Positions 53,376 through 61,355 are shown, numbered from the stretch's first letter. The stretch: 62,260 nucleotides of DNA from Lachnospiraceae bacterium (GCA_017433725.1 JAFRGQ010000073.1:1-62260), one strand, 5' to 3'. A program made the numbers and translations. Notes: generated from the letters alone by a model not told the origin.

Positions 53376-54398
53376 ATGGAAAAAAAGAACATCGACTGGG
53401 GCAGCCTTGGTTTCGGTTACATTCCAACCGACAAGAGATATGTTTCCAACTATAAGAACGGTGCCTGGGATGAAGGTGCGCTGATAGACGATCCGTACGT
53501 AAAGATCACAGAGTGCGCAGGCGTTCTGCAGTATTCACAGTCCGTATTCGAAGGTCTGAAGGCCTACACAACGGAAGACGGCAGCATCGTATGCTTCCGC
53601 CCGGACCTGAACGCATCCCGTATGGCAGACTCCGCAAGACGTCTCGAGATGCCGCCTTTCCCGGAAGACAGATTCGTTGAGGCAGTAAAGCAGGTCGTTG
53701 CAGCCAACGAAGCATGGGTACCGCCCTACGGCTCAGGAGCAACACTTTACATCCGCCCGTTCATGTTCGGTTCTGACGCCGTCATCGGTGTTAAGCCGGC
53801 TACCGAGTATCAGTTCCGTATCCTTGTAACTCCGGTCGGCCCGTATTTCAAGGGCGGCGCAAAGCCGATTTCCATCAAGATTGCCGACTATGACCGTGCT
53901 GCACCACGCGGAACCGGCCATATCAAGGCAGGTCTGAACTATGCAATGAGCCTTCACGCAATCGTTGAAGCACACAAGCAGGGCTTCGCCGAGAATCTGT
54001 ACCCGGATTCAGCTACACGCACAAAGGTCGAGGAGACCGGCGGTGCAAACATCATCTTCATCAAGGGCAACAAGTTCATCACGGTAGGTTCCCCGACGAT
54101 TCTTCCGTCCATCACAAGACGTTCCCTTGAATATGTCGCTGAGAAGTATCTCGGCCTTGAAGTCGAGGAGCGCGACGTTCCGCTGACAGAGCTGCCTGAA
54201 TTCGATGAGGCCGGTCTCTGCGGTACAGCTGCTGTTATCTCCCCGGTCGGCAAGATCACGAACGGCGATCAGGAAATCTGCTTCCCGAGCGGTATGGAAA
54301 AGATGGGTCCGACGATCCAGAAGCTGTATGACACTCTGACAGGCATCCAGATGGGCCGCATCGAGGCTCCGGAAGGATGGATCTGCAAGATCAAATAA
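53376..54398 (+). CDS. ilvE: branched-chain amino acid aminotransferase
   Basis: A 340-residue fold-type IV PLP enzyme that interconverts Leu, Ile and Val with their keto acids. Motifs: VLQYSQSVFEGLKAYTTEDG, LYIRPFMFGSD, the PLP lysine in GTGHIKAGLNYAMSL, the cofactor Glu in VEETGGANIIFI, and FDEAGLCGTAAVISPVG. Start: GGAGG 8 nt before the ATG at 53376; the frame opens slightly earlier at a TTG with no ribosome site. Codon use is the most GC-biased and regular in the window, which together with the promoter suggests high expression. It is followed by a long bidirectional hairpin. Confidence 0.97.
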   Translation: MEKKNIDWGSLGFGYIPTDKRYVSNYKNGAWDEGALIDDPYVKITECAGVLQYSQSVFEGLKAYTTEDGSIVCFRPDLNASRMADSARRLEMPPFPEDRFVEAVKQVVAANEAWVPPYGSGATLYIRPFMFGSDAVIGVKPATEYQFRILVTPVGPYFKGGAKPISIKIADYDRAAPRGTGHIKAGLNYAMSLHAIVEAHKQGFAENLYPDSATRTKVEETGGANIIFIKGNKFITVGSPTILPSITRRSLEYVAEKYLGLEVEERDVPLTELPEFDEAGLCGTAAVISPVGKITNGDQEICFPSGMEKMGPTIQKLYDTLTGIQMGRIEAPEGWICKIK

Positions 54399-54433
54399 AT
54401 CCGGCTCTCAAACAGCTCACATAATTTAAGCAT

Positions 54434-54529
54434 AAAGGGGCTGTCGCATTAAGTGAGTGATATCATAGCAGACACTATCTGAAAATGTCTGCTATATAAT
54501 CTCATCACATGATGCGACAGCCTCTCTTT
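54434..54529. terminator. long hairpin between convergent genes (bidirectional terminator type)
   Basis: About 96 nt imperfect hairpin. Arms AAAGGGGCTGTCGCAT and ATGCGACAGCCTCTCTTT, then weaker pairing, then ATAGCAGACA/TGTCTGCTAT at the tip. It lies between ilvE (+) and a small minus-strand gene, and matches the layout of 18464-18560. Confidence 0.75.
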
Positions 54530-54551
54530 CATTCTGAGGAATCAACCTTAC

Positions 54552-54812
54552 TCATTCATTCGGGAACTGATCCTCAGCCATCGATCTTCCGACCTCTCTG
54601 GCCTCAGACATTGCTGCCATATCCTCTGCGGTCAACCGCATATTATAGTGGTAGACCTTTCCCGCCGGATCTGTTACTTTGACGTCGACAATCGTCCCTT
54701 CACCGAATGCAGCAGGATATACGCTGCGCATGAACGGGACCAGTTTCGGGTGGTCCTGTCTCAGCTGATCCCATAATCCCTTGAGCCGAAATAATCCCAT
54801 TGGATTGATCAT
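54552..54812 (-). CDS. small conserved-looking protein of unknown function
   Basis: An 86-residue protein. It begins MINPMGLFRLKGLWDQL, a style I have seen for a small Lachnospiraceae family that pairs an N-terminal amphipathic helix with a short beta segment (GTIVDVKVTDPAGKVYHYNM) and a C-terminal helix (TAEDMAAMSEAREV). AAGGAG is 8 nt from the ATG. The gene starts 12 bp after the aldolase-like stop, so the two are one transcript. I do not know a function and would not infer one from the neighbour alone. Confidence 0.75.
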   Translation of the reverse strand: MINPMGLFRLKGLWDQLRQDHPKLVPFMRSVYPAAFGEGTIVDVKVTDPAGKVYHYNMRLTAEDMAAMSEAREVGRSMAEDQFPNE

Positions 54813-54824
54813 AACACTTGCTCC

Positions 54825-55658
54825 TTACTTATTTTGAAACAGACGGATCTTCTCTGATGCCTGCACTCTCACAGAATACAACTCATACGGAATGATTTCC
54901 GACATCTGTGTGTAACCGCTGTTGATGGCCTGCATAATGCCCTGACCGCATGCGATATTGAGATCCGTGAAAATATTGATTTTACTGATTCCGTTCGTGA
55001 TGGCCTTCCGGAATGCTCTGTCCGACAGGCCGGATCCTCCGTGGAGAACGAGCGGTATCTGTGCTGCCTCCGAAATCGCCGAAATCCTGGCGAAGTCTAC
55101 TTTCGGTGTCTCCGTATAAGGCCCCTGTGCTGTCCCTACCGCGATAGCCAGCGCATCGACCCCTGTTCTCGCCACATAATCTCCGGCCTGGGCCGGTGAT
55201 GTATGATAATCGATTTTTTCGAGTTCTTTGAGTTTCGCTGCGTCGGGCACATGTCCCAGTTCACCTTCCACTGAAGCACCCAGAGCGTGCGCGATCCGTG
55301 CAATCTCACTTACCTGTGCGACATTTTCCTCAAACGAGAGCTCGGAACAGTCAAAGTCTATCGATGTGAAACCTAACTTCAGGGCTTTCATGCACGCATC
55401 AAAAGAATGCGCTCTGTCAAAGTGCACCGCTACCGGCACTTTTGCTCTCTCCGCCATCGGTAATGCGTAGGATGCAAATATCTCGAGCGGGCACAGCTCA
55501 AGCTGCCTCTCCTCAATTCCGATGATGACAGGTGCATTCAGTTCCTCAGCAGCCTGTATCACGCCTCGAGCCAATACTTCGGTAAATGTATTAAAATGCC
55601 CTACCGCGTACTTTCCCTCTCGTGCAGGAGCCAGAATCTCTTTCAGATCAACAAGCAT
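54825..55658 (-). CDS. class II aldolase-like protein (Fba/GatY family) lacking two zinc ligands
   Basis: A 277-residue TIM-barrel protein of the class II fructose/tagatose-bisphosphate aldolase family: YAVGHFNTFTEVLARGVIQAA, APVIIGIEE, VEGELGHVPD, VLHGGSGLSD and ISKINIFTDLN. The catalytic Asp is present in VHFDRAHSF, but the following zinc histidine of the family motif (LDHG) is Arg here. The second zinc histidine (GTxHG) is Gln in GTAQG. The third (LHGGSG) is present. So the metal site looks broken or altered, and the activity may differ or be lost. It is co-transcribed with a small unknown gene. Confidence 0.85.
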   Translation of the reverse strand: MLVDLKEILAPAREGKYAVGHFNTFTEVLARGVIQAAEELNAPVIIGIEERQLELCPLEIFASYALPMAERAKVPVAVHFDRAHSFDACMKALKLGFTSIDFDCSELSFEENVAQVSEIARIAHALGASVEGELGHVPDAAKLKELEKIDYHTSPAQAGDYVARTGVDALAIAVGTAQGPYTETPKVDFARISAISEAAQIPLVLHGGSGLSDRAFRKAITNGISKINIFTDLNIACGQGIMQAINSGYTQMSEIIPYELYSVRVQASEKIRLFQNK

Positions 55659-55786
55659 CTATTCACCGTCCTTCCCTATCTATCCTCTGAAATACCGGTT
55701 CATATATGTTAGAGCCATTCCCGGCAGCTTCCGCCGCCGGAATACAATGGTCCTGTTACCGTACTTCTGACAGAAATTATAATAAG

Positions 55787-55878
55787 ATATCATCGGAACC
55801 GCTTCGCGAACCCGATAATCATAATTTGGCGCATATCTGCGCCTTTTTTATCGAAAGTTGCTGCGCAACTTCCGATAA
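55787..55878. repeat. interspersed three-stem-loop repeat, family A, copy 3
   Basis: Matches 5277-5365: the first hairpin is identical around CCGCTTCGCG; the second is GGCGcatatctGCGCC; the third is ATCG-AAAGTTG/CAACTT-CCGAT. The gene-free 55659-56202 interval holds this, a family B copy and the purH terminator. Confidence 0.85.
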
Positions 55879-55938
55879 GAAGTATTATATCATATTCACC
55901 GCATGATTTTGCTGAAAAGTCTGTAAACTGAAACGAAA

Positions 55939-56109
55939 TTCAAGAACGCCCCGGCGTTCTTGCCGCGACGTGCGCGGTGCCAAGGCACCTTCCACTGCGC
56001 ACGTCTGCGATCCGCCGTGCCTAAGCATGCGTAACAATGCTCCAGTGGAGCATTGTGTAGCTGAGGCTTATATTCTTCATCGTGAGATTGTACTCACGAT
56101 AAAGAATAA
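55939..56109. repeat. interspersed multi-hairpin repeat, family B, copy 2
   Basis: About 90% identical to 10224-10389. The inner stem GGCGC/GCGCC of copy 1 is here GGTGCC/GGCACC, so paired bases change together. The palindrome ACAATGCTCCA-G-TGGAGCATTGT is unchanged. Confidence 0.9.
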
Positions 56110-56173
56110 AAGCTGTCGCTTCAGGCATCGTCGCCGCAATATATTGCGGTCTCAAACCATAAAGCGACAGCTT
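56105..56173 (-). terminator. terminator after purH
   Basis: Minus strand AAGCTGTCGCTT...AAGCGACAGCTT enclosing CCGCAATATATTGCGG, followed by TTTTATTC. Confidence 0.75.
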
Positions 56174-56202
56174 CGCATTACATCGAAGATCTGATCTGAT
56201 TT

Positions 56203-57381
56203 TTAGTGATGGAACAGACGGATTCCTGTGAAGGCCATAGCCATACCATACTTATCGCAGCACTCAATAACTGCATCATCACGGACAGATCCGCCCGGCT
56301 CTGCAATATACTTGACGCCGCTCTTCTTAGCGCGCTCGATATTATCGGAGAACGGGAAGAATGCATCGGAACCGAGAGCGATATTTTCAGCCTGATCAAG
56401 CCATGCTCTCTTCTCTTCAGCCGTGAAGACTTCCGGTTTCTCCTTGAAGATCTTCTGCCATGCGCCGTCTGCAAGAACATCCATGTACTCATCGCCGATA
56501 TATACGTCGATTGCATTGTCACGGTCTGCACGGCGGATATTGTCAACGAACGGAAGGTTCAGAACCTTCGGGCACTGGCGGAGCAGCCAGTTGTCGGCCT
56601 TATTTCCTGCAAGTCTTACGCAGTGCACGCGGGACTGCTGACCGGCACCGACGCCGATTGCCTGTCCGTCATATGCATAGCAAACAGAATTGGACTGTGT
56701 ATATTTGAGTGTGATCAGAGAAATGACCAGATCACGCTTCGCGGAATCCGGAATGTCCTTGTTCTGCGTCACGACATTTGCAAGAATATCGTTGTTAATT
56801 GCAAGCTCATTGCGGCCCTGTTCAAATGTGATACCGAACACTTCCTTGTGCTCAAGCGGCTGCGGAACATATTCCGGATCGATCTTGATCACGTTATAGT
56901 TTCCGTTCTTTTTCGCCTTAAGGATCTCAAGCGCCTCATCCGTGTAACCCGGTGCGATGACGCCGTCGGAAACTTCCCTCTTGATAATCTTCGCTGTGGA
57001 AGCATCGCAGACATCGGACAGAGAAATAAAATCACCGAAAGAGCTCATACGGTCAGCGCCGCGTGCACGCGCATATGCACATGCGAGCGGAGAAAGCTCC
57101 TCCATATCATCCACAAAATAAATCTTTTTCAGCACATCTGTGAGCGGAAGGCCGACTGCTGCACCTGCCGGAGATACATGCTTGAATGATGTTGCGGCCG
57201 GAAGACCTGTTGCGGCTTTCAGATCACGGACAAGCTGCCATCCGTTCAGCGCATCCATAAAGTTAATATAACCCGGACGTCCGTTCAGTACTTCGATCGG
57301 AAGATCACTTCCATCTGAAACAAAAATGCGGGACGGTTTCTGGTTCGGATTGCAGCCGTATTTGAGTGCTAAATCTTTCAT
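56203..57381 (-). CDS. purH: stand-alone AICAR formyltransferase (PurH C-terminal domain type)
   Basis: A 392-residue enzyme that formylates AICAR to FAICAR. It has only the AICAR transformylase part of bifunctional PurH: LKYGCNPNQKP, TSFKHVSPAGAAVG (with the Lys-His catalytic pair), RARGADRMSSFGDFISLSD, TQSNSVCYAYDGQAIGVGAGQQSRVHC and ALGSDAFFPFSDNI. The N-terminal IMP cyclohydrolase (MGS-like) domain is absent, and the protein begins at the transformylase. The next step is supplied by the PurO-type gene 38 bp upstream in the same operon. Both likely belong to one purine-regulated unit with the small XRE gene. Confidence 0.95.
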   Translation of the reverse strand: MKDLALKYGCNPNQKPSRIFVSDGSDLPIEVLNGRPGYINFMDALNGWQLVRDLKAATGLPAATSFKHVSPAGAAVGLPLTDVLKKIYFVDDMEELSPLACAYARARGADRMSSFGDFISLSDVCDASTAKIIKREVSDGVIAPGYTDEALEILKAKKNGNYNVIKIDPEYVPQPLEHKEVFGITFEQGRNELAINNDILANVVTQNKDIPDSAKRDLVISLITLKYTQSNSVCYAYDGQAIGVGAGQQSRVHCVRLAGNKADNWLLRQCPKVLNLPFVDNIRRADRDNAIDVYIGDEYMDVLADGAWQKIFKEKPEVFTAEEKRAWLDQAENIALGSDAFFPFSDNIERAKKSGVKYIAEPGGSVRDDAVIECCDKYGMAMAFTGIRLFHH

Positions 57382-57419
57382 GTAATCTTTAATTTCCTTT
57401 CATTTGTGCTTAACAACAA

Positions 57420-58133
57420 TTATTTGTGTTTATTTACAATTCTGGTCTCGTACTTTCCTGTCTCGACATCAATATATCTGACGAAGAGAGATACCTTATT
57501 CTCTTCATTAAGGCTTGTCCAGATCGTATCCGTAAATTTGTCAATGTCATCCGGAATGGATACCGGAAGCGGTTCTCCCTCAAAGCTCGGAAGCGGGTTT
57601 CCGTCATCGATATATGTGCTGATAAAATGTCCTGTACCAGCTGCCGCCGGTGAATATGTGAATGTAAAGCGATGATCGGTATCCGGATTTCCGTCGGCAC
57701 TCTTCAGGATGGAAAGTGCATAATTGAAATCACCGTCCTTGAGATGAATGACGCCCGAGATCCTCGGTGTGTAATTCGGTCCGTCAGGCTCATATCTGCG
57801 TGAGCGAAGGGACTGTTCAAATGTGAACTGGTGATCAAGACCTTCGTAGATCGTGTCCGTCTGGTCGCCGTTGGAAACAATAGTCTTTGAACCAAGTACG
57901 CGAACCGGCGCATAAATGATCAGACTCGGGTCTTCCATCTTAGACGGGTCATATGCTTCTGTGCGAATGCCCTCTCCATCCTCAACAAAAACTCTGTTTC
58001 TGGAGTTGACACTTCTGCCCATAATGAAGTAAGCGGCTACTGCATACTTGCCATTTGCAGATCTTCCGAGAGCGATGCCCCTACCCGGATAAGACTTGGA
58101 CTGAAGAAGTGTTCCAAGATCCTGCTTTTTCAT
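57420..58133 (-). CDS. purO: PurO-type IMP cyclohydrolase
   Basis: A 237-residue protein of the IMP_cyclohyd family, the archaeal-type PurO that closes FAICAR to IMP. Start LLQSKSYPGRGIALGRSANG, then AAYFIMGRSVNSRNRVF, SLIIYAPVRV, YEPDGPNYTPRISGV and SPAAAGTGHFISTYIDDGNPL; the GRGI, MGRSxNSRNR and PNYTPRISG blocks are the family core. Start: AAGGAGG 7 nt from the ATG at 58133. It lies one base from the XRE gene upstream and 38 bp from purH downstream, completing the two final IMP steps in one operon with separate proteins. Confidence 0.93.
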   Translation of the reverse strand: MKKQDLGTLLQSKSYPGRGIALGRSANGKYAVAAYFIMGRSVNSRNRVFVEDGEGIRTEAYDPSKMEDPSLIIYAPVRVLGSKTIVSNGDQTDTIYEGLDHQFTFEQSLRSRRYEPDGPNYTPRISGVIHLKDGDFNYALSILKSADGNPDTDHRFTFTYSPAAAGTGHFISTYIDDGNPLPSFEGEPLPVSIPDDIDKFTDTIWTSLNEENKVSLFVRYIDVETGKYETRIVNKHK

Positions 58134-58134
58134 T

Positions 58135-58344
58135 TCATTTCCTCCTTGGTGGTACTTCAAGATACTCAATCGGTATTTTATATAGTTCTGAGAGAGCGAT
58201 CAGGTCATGTACTTTAATCTCTGTCACGCCGTTTTCCCAGTTAACTATCGTCTGTTTGTTGCGACCTAATATGTTCGCAACATCCTCCTGCGTCATTTCT
58301 GCATTTACTCGTGCTGCTTTCAGTTTAATCTTTGGTAGCGTCAT
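58135..58344 (-). CDS. small XRE-family HTH regulator
   Basis: A 69-residue protein made of a single Cro/C1-type helix-turn-helix: LKAARVNAEMTQEDVANILG, then NKQTIVNWENGVTEIKVHDL and ALSELYKIPIEYL. Start: the ATG at 58344 follows GAGGG at about 8 nt; a longer open frame upstream lacks a ribosome site. It has no effector domain. It is the first gene of the XRE-purO-purH unit, with purO beginning just inside its stop, so it may autoregulate the operon. A palindrome with XRE-operator form is at 58388-58406. Confidence 0.88.
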   Translation of the reverse strand: MTLPKIKLKAARVNAEMTQEDVANILGRNKQTIVNWENGVTEIKVHDLIALSELYKIPIEYLEVPPRRK

Positions 58345-58387
58345 TATCCATCCCTCATATGGCATTTTCAAGTCTTCTATACAGAAT

Positions 58388-58406
58388 AATCCATTTAAAT
58401 TGGATT
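58388..58406. promoter_or_regulatory. candidate XRE operator palindrome
   Basis: AATCCA-N7-TGGATT just upstream of the small XRE gene. Further half-sites TGGATA (58463) and AATCCA (58508) occur in the 170-bp divergent intergenic space. Confidence 0.45.
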
Positions 58407-58542
58407 TTCAAGCAAATTAAACTGTCTTTCTCCCGGCGATTTGTTCTATTCCATCTTTATATTGGATAAACTGTACTAAATAATGCATAGATTAGTCTCC
58501 GATTATAATCCATAATTATTACATTGACTGGAACAAATACTC

Positions 58543-58962
58543 ATGTTATCCCAAATAATGCTTGAAAGATCACATATTTTGGTGAATAATCTGGTTCGAT
58601 ATATGGCTTCCAACGGTTTTAAGCAGCGTCAGCTTGCAGCTCTGGCCGGGATAAACCCCACTACTTTAAACAACTGGATGCGCAGCTACTCTTATCCCGA
58701 ACACGAAAATCTGCTCAAACTGGCAGCTGCACTGAACTGTGAAGTGTCTGATCTGACGGAGCCGGAAAGTTATCAGGACGAGAGAAAAAGGTATCTTACG
58801 GTAGGACAGGCTTCTCTGCTGAACGCCTACCAAACGGACAGGGAATTCCAAAAAATATGCGATATATCCTTAAGGTTGCTTCGCGAAAAGCGTCTGTCCG
58901 TCTATGCTGCAAAATGGCTGGAATATGTAGAAAGTTCCGACGCGGAGTCGAACATAAAATAA
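58543..58962 (+). CDS. XRE-family HTH regulator, divergent from the purO-purH operon
   Basis: A 139-residue protein. Residues about 14-65 are a Cro/C1-type helix-turn-helix (LVRYMASNGFKQRQLAALAG, INPTTLNNWMRSY, HENLLKLAAALNCEVSDL). About 80-135 form a helical C-terminal part (SLLNAYQTDREFQKICDISLRLL) that could dimerise. It has no known ligand domain. The Shine-Dalgarno is weak. The gene is divergent from the small XRE gene, with a shared regulatory region, and ends inside a strong terminator. A mutual or hierarchical control of the purine genes is plausible but not shown. Confidence 0.82.
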   Translation: MLSQIMLERSHILVNNLVRYMASNGFKQRQLAALAGINPTTLNNWMRSYSYPEHENLLKLAAALNCEVSDLTEPESYQDERKRYLTVGQASLLNAYQTDREFQKICDISLRLLREKRLSVYAAKWLEYVESSDAESNIK

Positions 58963-58996
58963 GGGTTGCCGGTGTGCGGCAACCCTTATTTTATTT
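58958..58996. terminator. bidirectional terminator between convergent genes
   Basis: Perfect 13-bp stem AATAAGGGTTGCC/GGCAACCCTTATT with T-runs on both strands (TTATTT plus side; TTATTTTATG minus side). The stop codon of the XRE gene is part of the stem. Confidence 0.9.
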
Positions 58997-59040
58997 CATC
59001 GCGCAATACTCATGACGTGCGTGAGTCTATGATCCGCGCG
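58995..59040 (+). repeat. family D repeat, forward copy
   Basis: Matches the reverse complement of 10403-10446: CATCGCGCAATA, TGACGTG and TGAGTCTATGAT in order, then CGCGCG. Confidence 0.6.
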
Positions 59041-59055
59041 ATATGATACTCTTCA

Positions 59056-60078
59056 TCAGGCAGTTTTAACTGTTATAATATATCCGTCAACATTATTGCC
59101 GGATATCGTATACTCTCCATCCGGTTCCTCAAGCGTCGTCTCCGTCGTAAAAAACACTTCGTATGTTCCGCTGTCACAGATGATTGTCAGGGGATTATCT
59201 GAGCGGGCATTTGCCCGAAGGTAGTCAATGTATTCCTCAAGACAGAGGTTATTCGTCGCCATATAGGTCGCATGCGGAATCCCCACATATCGGAAGTGCC
59301 ACGCCTCATTGCTGATGCCGGTCACTTCCACCTTATCCTCTGCATATCTGCGGACAAAGCCGTAGTGATAAGAATTTTCGTTCATCCACACAGCGTTCTC
59401 GCTCTCAGAAAAGGTTCCTTCGCTACCGTCCTCGTAATAAATACTCATGTCCACTGAGAGGCCGGTATGGTGCTCGCTGTAACCCGGTACCGCGACGTAG
59501 CTCCTGGCATATTCCTCTCCGTAAAGCTCAGACATCTCATCCCATACACTCTGCTGATATTCCATCGATCTATAGGCCGATGCGACGCCGGTCATCTTGC
59601 TGCCGACCGCACTGTCACACGCATCGACAAGCTGATCAAGATAAGGCATGATCCTGCCGGCAACCTGAAAATCCTCTTTTCCGACCGGATAGCTGAAACT
59701 TTGCGTATCATGAATGTTGGCGAGAGAGATAGTGGATGCATTTGCCTCAAAATCATATGCGTAGGATCCGTTCACAAGTACCAGATCGCCGCTGTGCATC
59801 TGCTCCGCGGTCAAATTCAGCATCTTTACACTCTCCGCCTGTTCCGATGGCTCCGATGTATCCACACTCATCGTAACATCTGAATTTTGTGTTTCTGGTC
59901 CCGCGTTCTGCTTTGTACCTGTATTCTTCCCGTTCTTATTTCGTTCCATCATAAAAAGAATGACAATAAGGATAGCGATGATGACCAGGAAAATCACGGC
60001 AACCCTCTGTTTCTGTTTTCTTTTTTGGGCGAGCCTTCTTCTGGCTTTGGCACGCCTTTTTTTATCACTTTCTGCCAT
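59056..60078 (-). CDS. membrane-anchored D-Ala-D-Ala carboxypeptidase (VanY/M15B)
   Basis: A 340-residue protein. A basic cytoplasmic start (1-25) and one membrane segment (about 26-44) are followed by a Thr/Ser-rich linker and the M15B peptidase domain (about 120-290). Zinc ligands: His203 and Asp210 in SEHHTGLSVD, His261 in ExWH (NEAWHF), with catalytic Glu258. A C-terminal beta-rich tail (about 290-340, GTYEVFFTTETTLEEPDGEY) is less usual. It trims the terminal D-Ala of peptidoglycan stems. Not evidence of vancomycin resistance by itself; no vanH/A/X genes are near. It is co-directional with YjbQ, 21 bp upstream. Confidence 0.93.
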   Translation of the reverse strand: MAESDKKRRAKARRRLAQKRKQKQRVAVIFLVIIAILIVILFMMERNKNGKNTGTKQNAGPETQNSDVTMSVDTSEPSEQAESVKMLNLTAEQMHSGDLVLVNGSYAYDFEANASTISLANIHDTQSFSYPVGKEDFQVAGRIMPYLDQLVDACDSAVGSKMTGVASAYRSMEYQQSVWDEMSELYGEEYARSYVAVPGYSEHHTGLSVDMSIYYEDGSEGTFSESENAVWMNENSYHYGFVRRYAEDKVEVTGISNEAWHFRYVGIPHATYMATNNLCLEEYIDYLRANARSDNPLTIICDSGTYEVFFTTETTLEEPDGEYTISGNNVDGYIITVKTA

Positions 60079-60099
60079 TACATGTCCGGCACAAGCCGT

Positions 60100-60504
60100 T
60101 TATCCCTCCATGATTTTTACATAAAAGTATCTGGTCCTCGGACCGTCGAACTCGCAGAAATACAGATCCTGCCAAATTCCGAGAATCAGACGTCCGTTTT
60201 CAATAATGAGAGACTCGGATACGCCGACCGCAGCGCTCTTAATGTGTGCGAACGAGTTCCCATCCTCGTGCATATACTCATTATCGTTCCGCGGAAAGAC
60301 TTTTTCAAACGCGTACAGCATATCGTGCTGTACATTTGGATCTGTGTTCTCACTGACCGTGATTGCGGCCGTTGTGTGCGGACACATGACAACGACCACG
60401 CCGTCAAATATTCCGCTCTTCTCGATATCGCCCCGGACGATGTCCGTTATGGCAATCATCTTCTCCTCTGAGTCGATATGAAGCTCGTGTTTGAATACTT
60501 TCAT
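60100..60504 (-). CDS. YjbQ family protein (UPF0047)
   Basis: A 134-residue protein of the YjbQ/UPF0047 family, some members of which have thiamine-phosphate synthase side activity. Core: VVVMCPHTTAAITVSENTD, DGNSFAHIKSAAVG and LILGIWQDLYFCEFDGPRTR, which match the family's conserved histidines and metal-binding region. Start: AAAGGAG 6 nt before the ATG at 60504; an earlier in-frame ATG (60537) has no such site. It lies between DUF6106 and the VanY-type gene on the same strand. Physiological role is unclear in the whole family. Confidence 0.93.
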   Translation of the reverse strand: MKVFKHELHIDSEEKMIAITDIVRGDIEKSGIFDGVVVVMCPHTTAAITVSENTDPNVQHDMLYAFEKVFPRNDNEYMHEDGNSFAHIKSAAVGVSESLIIENGRLILGIWQDLYFCEFDGPRTRYFYVKIMEG

Positions 60505-60566
60505 AGGGAACTCCTTTCTTCCGGTCGGTGAAATCATTTCCGGCTCATCCGCTCCTTAGGCAGCCG

Positions 60567-61064
60567 TCAGTCTGTAAAAAATCTTCTCGGGAGCCTGTAT
60601 TTCAGATCCTGTATAAGGCTCTCATCATCGATCTGCATGTAGATAAGGCGTCTTTCCTGGGGCATTACAAATACGTACGGTCTGTTATTCGGATCCAGTG
60701 CAGAGTAATCGGTCACGGTGAAGTCATGCTGGAATGCGTCTAGCTGGTGAGAACCGAGGGGGGCGACACATTCTACATTTGTGACCGAAAAGGTCTCTTT
60801 GTGCTTTCTCTTTGACTTAGAATAGATCACGTCAATGTCAAATTCACCGTTGACATAGGAATATTCGTATTCCACATTGAAGCGCGGAAGTATGAAAAAA
60901 TACTCGACGACAGCAAGAATAATGCCCGGGTAGATCAGGGGTCCGAAGACGAACAGACCGCCGAGTATGAGGAGGGCGGTGAGGGCGATCAGAGCATATT
61001 TGAGGGCTTGCTCGGAGCTTTTGCGGTTGCGTTTGACAAGGTGTTCAGAAAAAATGTCACTCAT
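60567..61064 (-). CDS. DUF6106 family membrane protein
   Basis: A 165-residue protein starting MSDIFSEHLVKRNRK, with two membrane segments at about 20-55 (ALKYALIALTALLILGGLFV and FGPLIYPGIILAVVEYFFIL). The C-terminal part begins VEYEYSYVNGEFDIDVIYSK and continues in a beta-rich domain to PRRFF; this layout matches DUF6106 as I remember it. Start: GGAGG 7 nt before the ATG at 61064; a longer frame upstream has no ribosome site. Common in Lachnospiraceae, function unknown. Confidence 0.85.
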   Translation of the reverse strand: MSDIFSEHLVKRNRKSSEQALKYALIALTALLILGGLFVFGPLIYPGIILAVVEYFFILPRFNVEYEYSYVNGEFDIDVIYSKSKRKHKETFSVTNVECVAPLGSHQLDAFQHDFTVTDYSALDPNNRPYVFVMPQERRLIYMQIDDESLIQDLKYRLPRRFFTD

Positions 61065-61189
61065 GGTGAGGCCTCCAAAACAAAGTATATGTTGTATTTT
61101 AGCATAAGAGGGTGGGGGAGTCATCAGTCTTTTTTTATCCGCATCGAAATGCAGGAGAAGTTCCGGAATCGGCTGTCTGCTGCGCACAT

Positions 61190-61245
61190 GTACGAATATT
61201 CATCGGAAACTCTTGCACTTTCCTGCGAAACTGAAAAGCCGCGTC
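61190..61245 (+). repeat. half copy of the 49076-49244 inverted-repeat element
   Basis: TACG, TATTCATCGG, AACTCTTG, CTGCGAAAC and GAAAA.CC follow the left arm of 49080-49130 in order, with about 80% identity over some 50 bp. The right arm is absent; a different hairpin (GCCGC...GCGGC) follows. Confidence 0.6.
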
Positions 61246-61292
61246 AGCTCACGCTCGCTTCGCTCGCGTTTCGCTGCGGCTGAGCGCCCCAT

Positions 61293-61355
61293 CAAAACGT
61301 AAAAATAGCGCCGTAGGTGAGAGCAAGCTCTCCCCCGGCGCTTAGTTTACGTTTT
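61293..61355 (-). terminator. Rho-independent terminator after groEL
   Basis: Minus strand AAAACGTAAA, then AGCGCCG, GAGAGC-ttg-CTCTC, CGGCGCT, and TTTTTACGTTTT. A nested long stem with T-rich end, 20 nt past the groEL stop. Confidence 0.8.

Noticed and set aside
59056-60078. Vancomycin resistance gene
   Set aside because: Only a VanY-type carboxypeptidase is present, without vanH, vanA/B, vanX or vanRS; such peptidases are ordinary in Clostridia.
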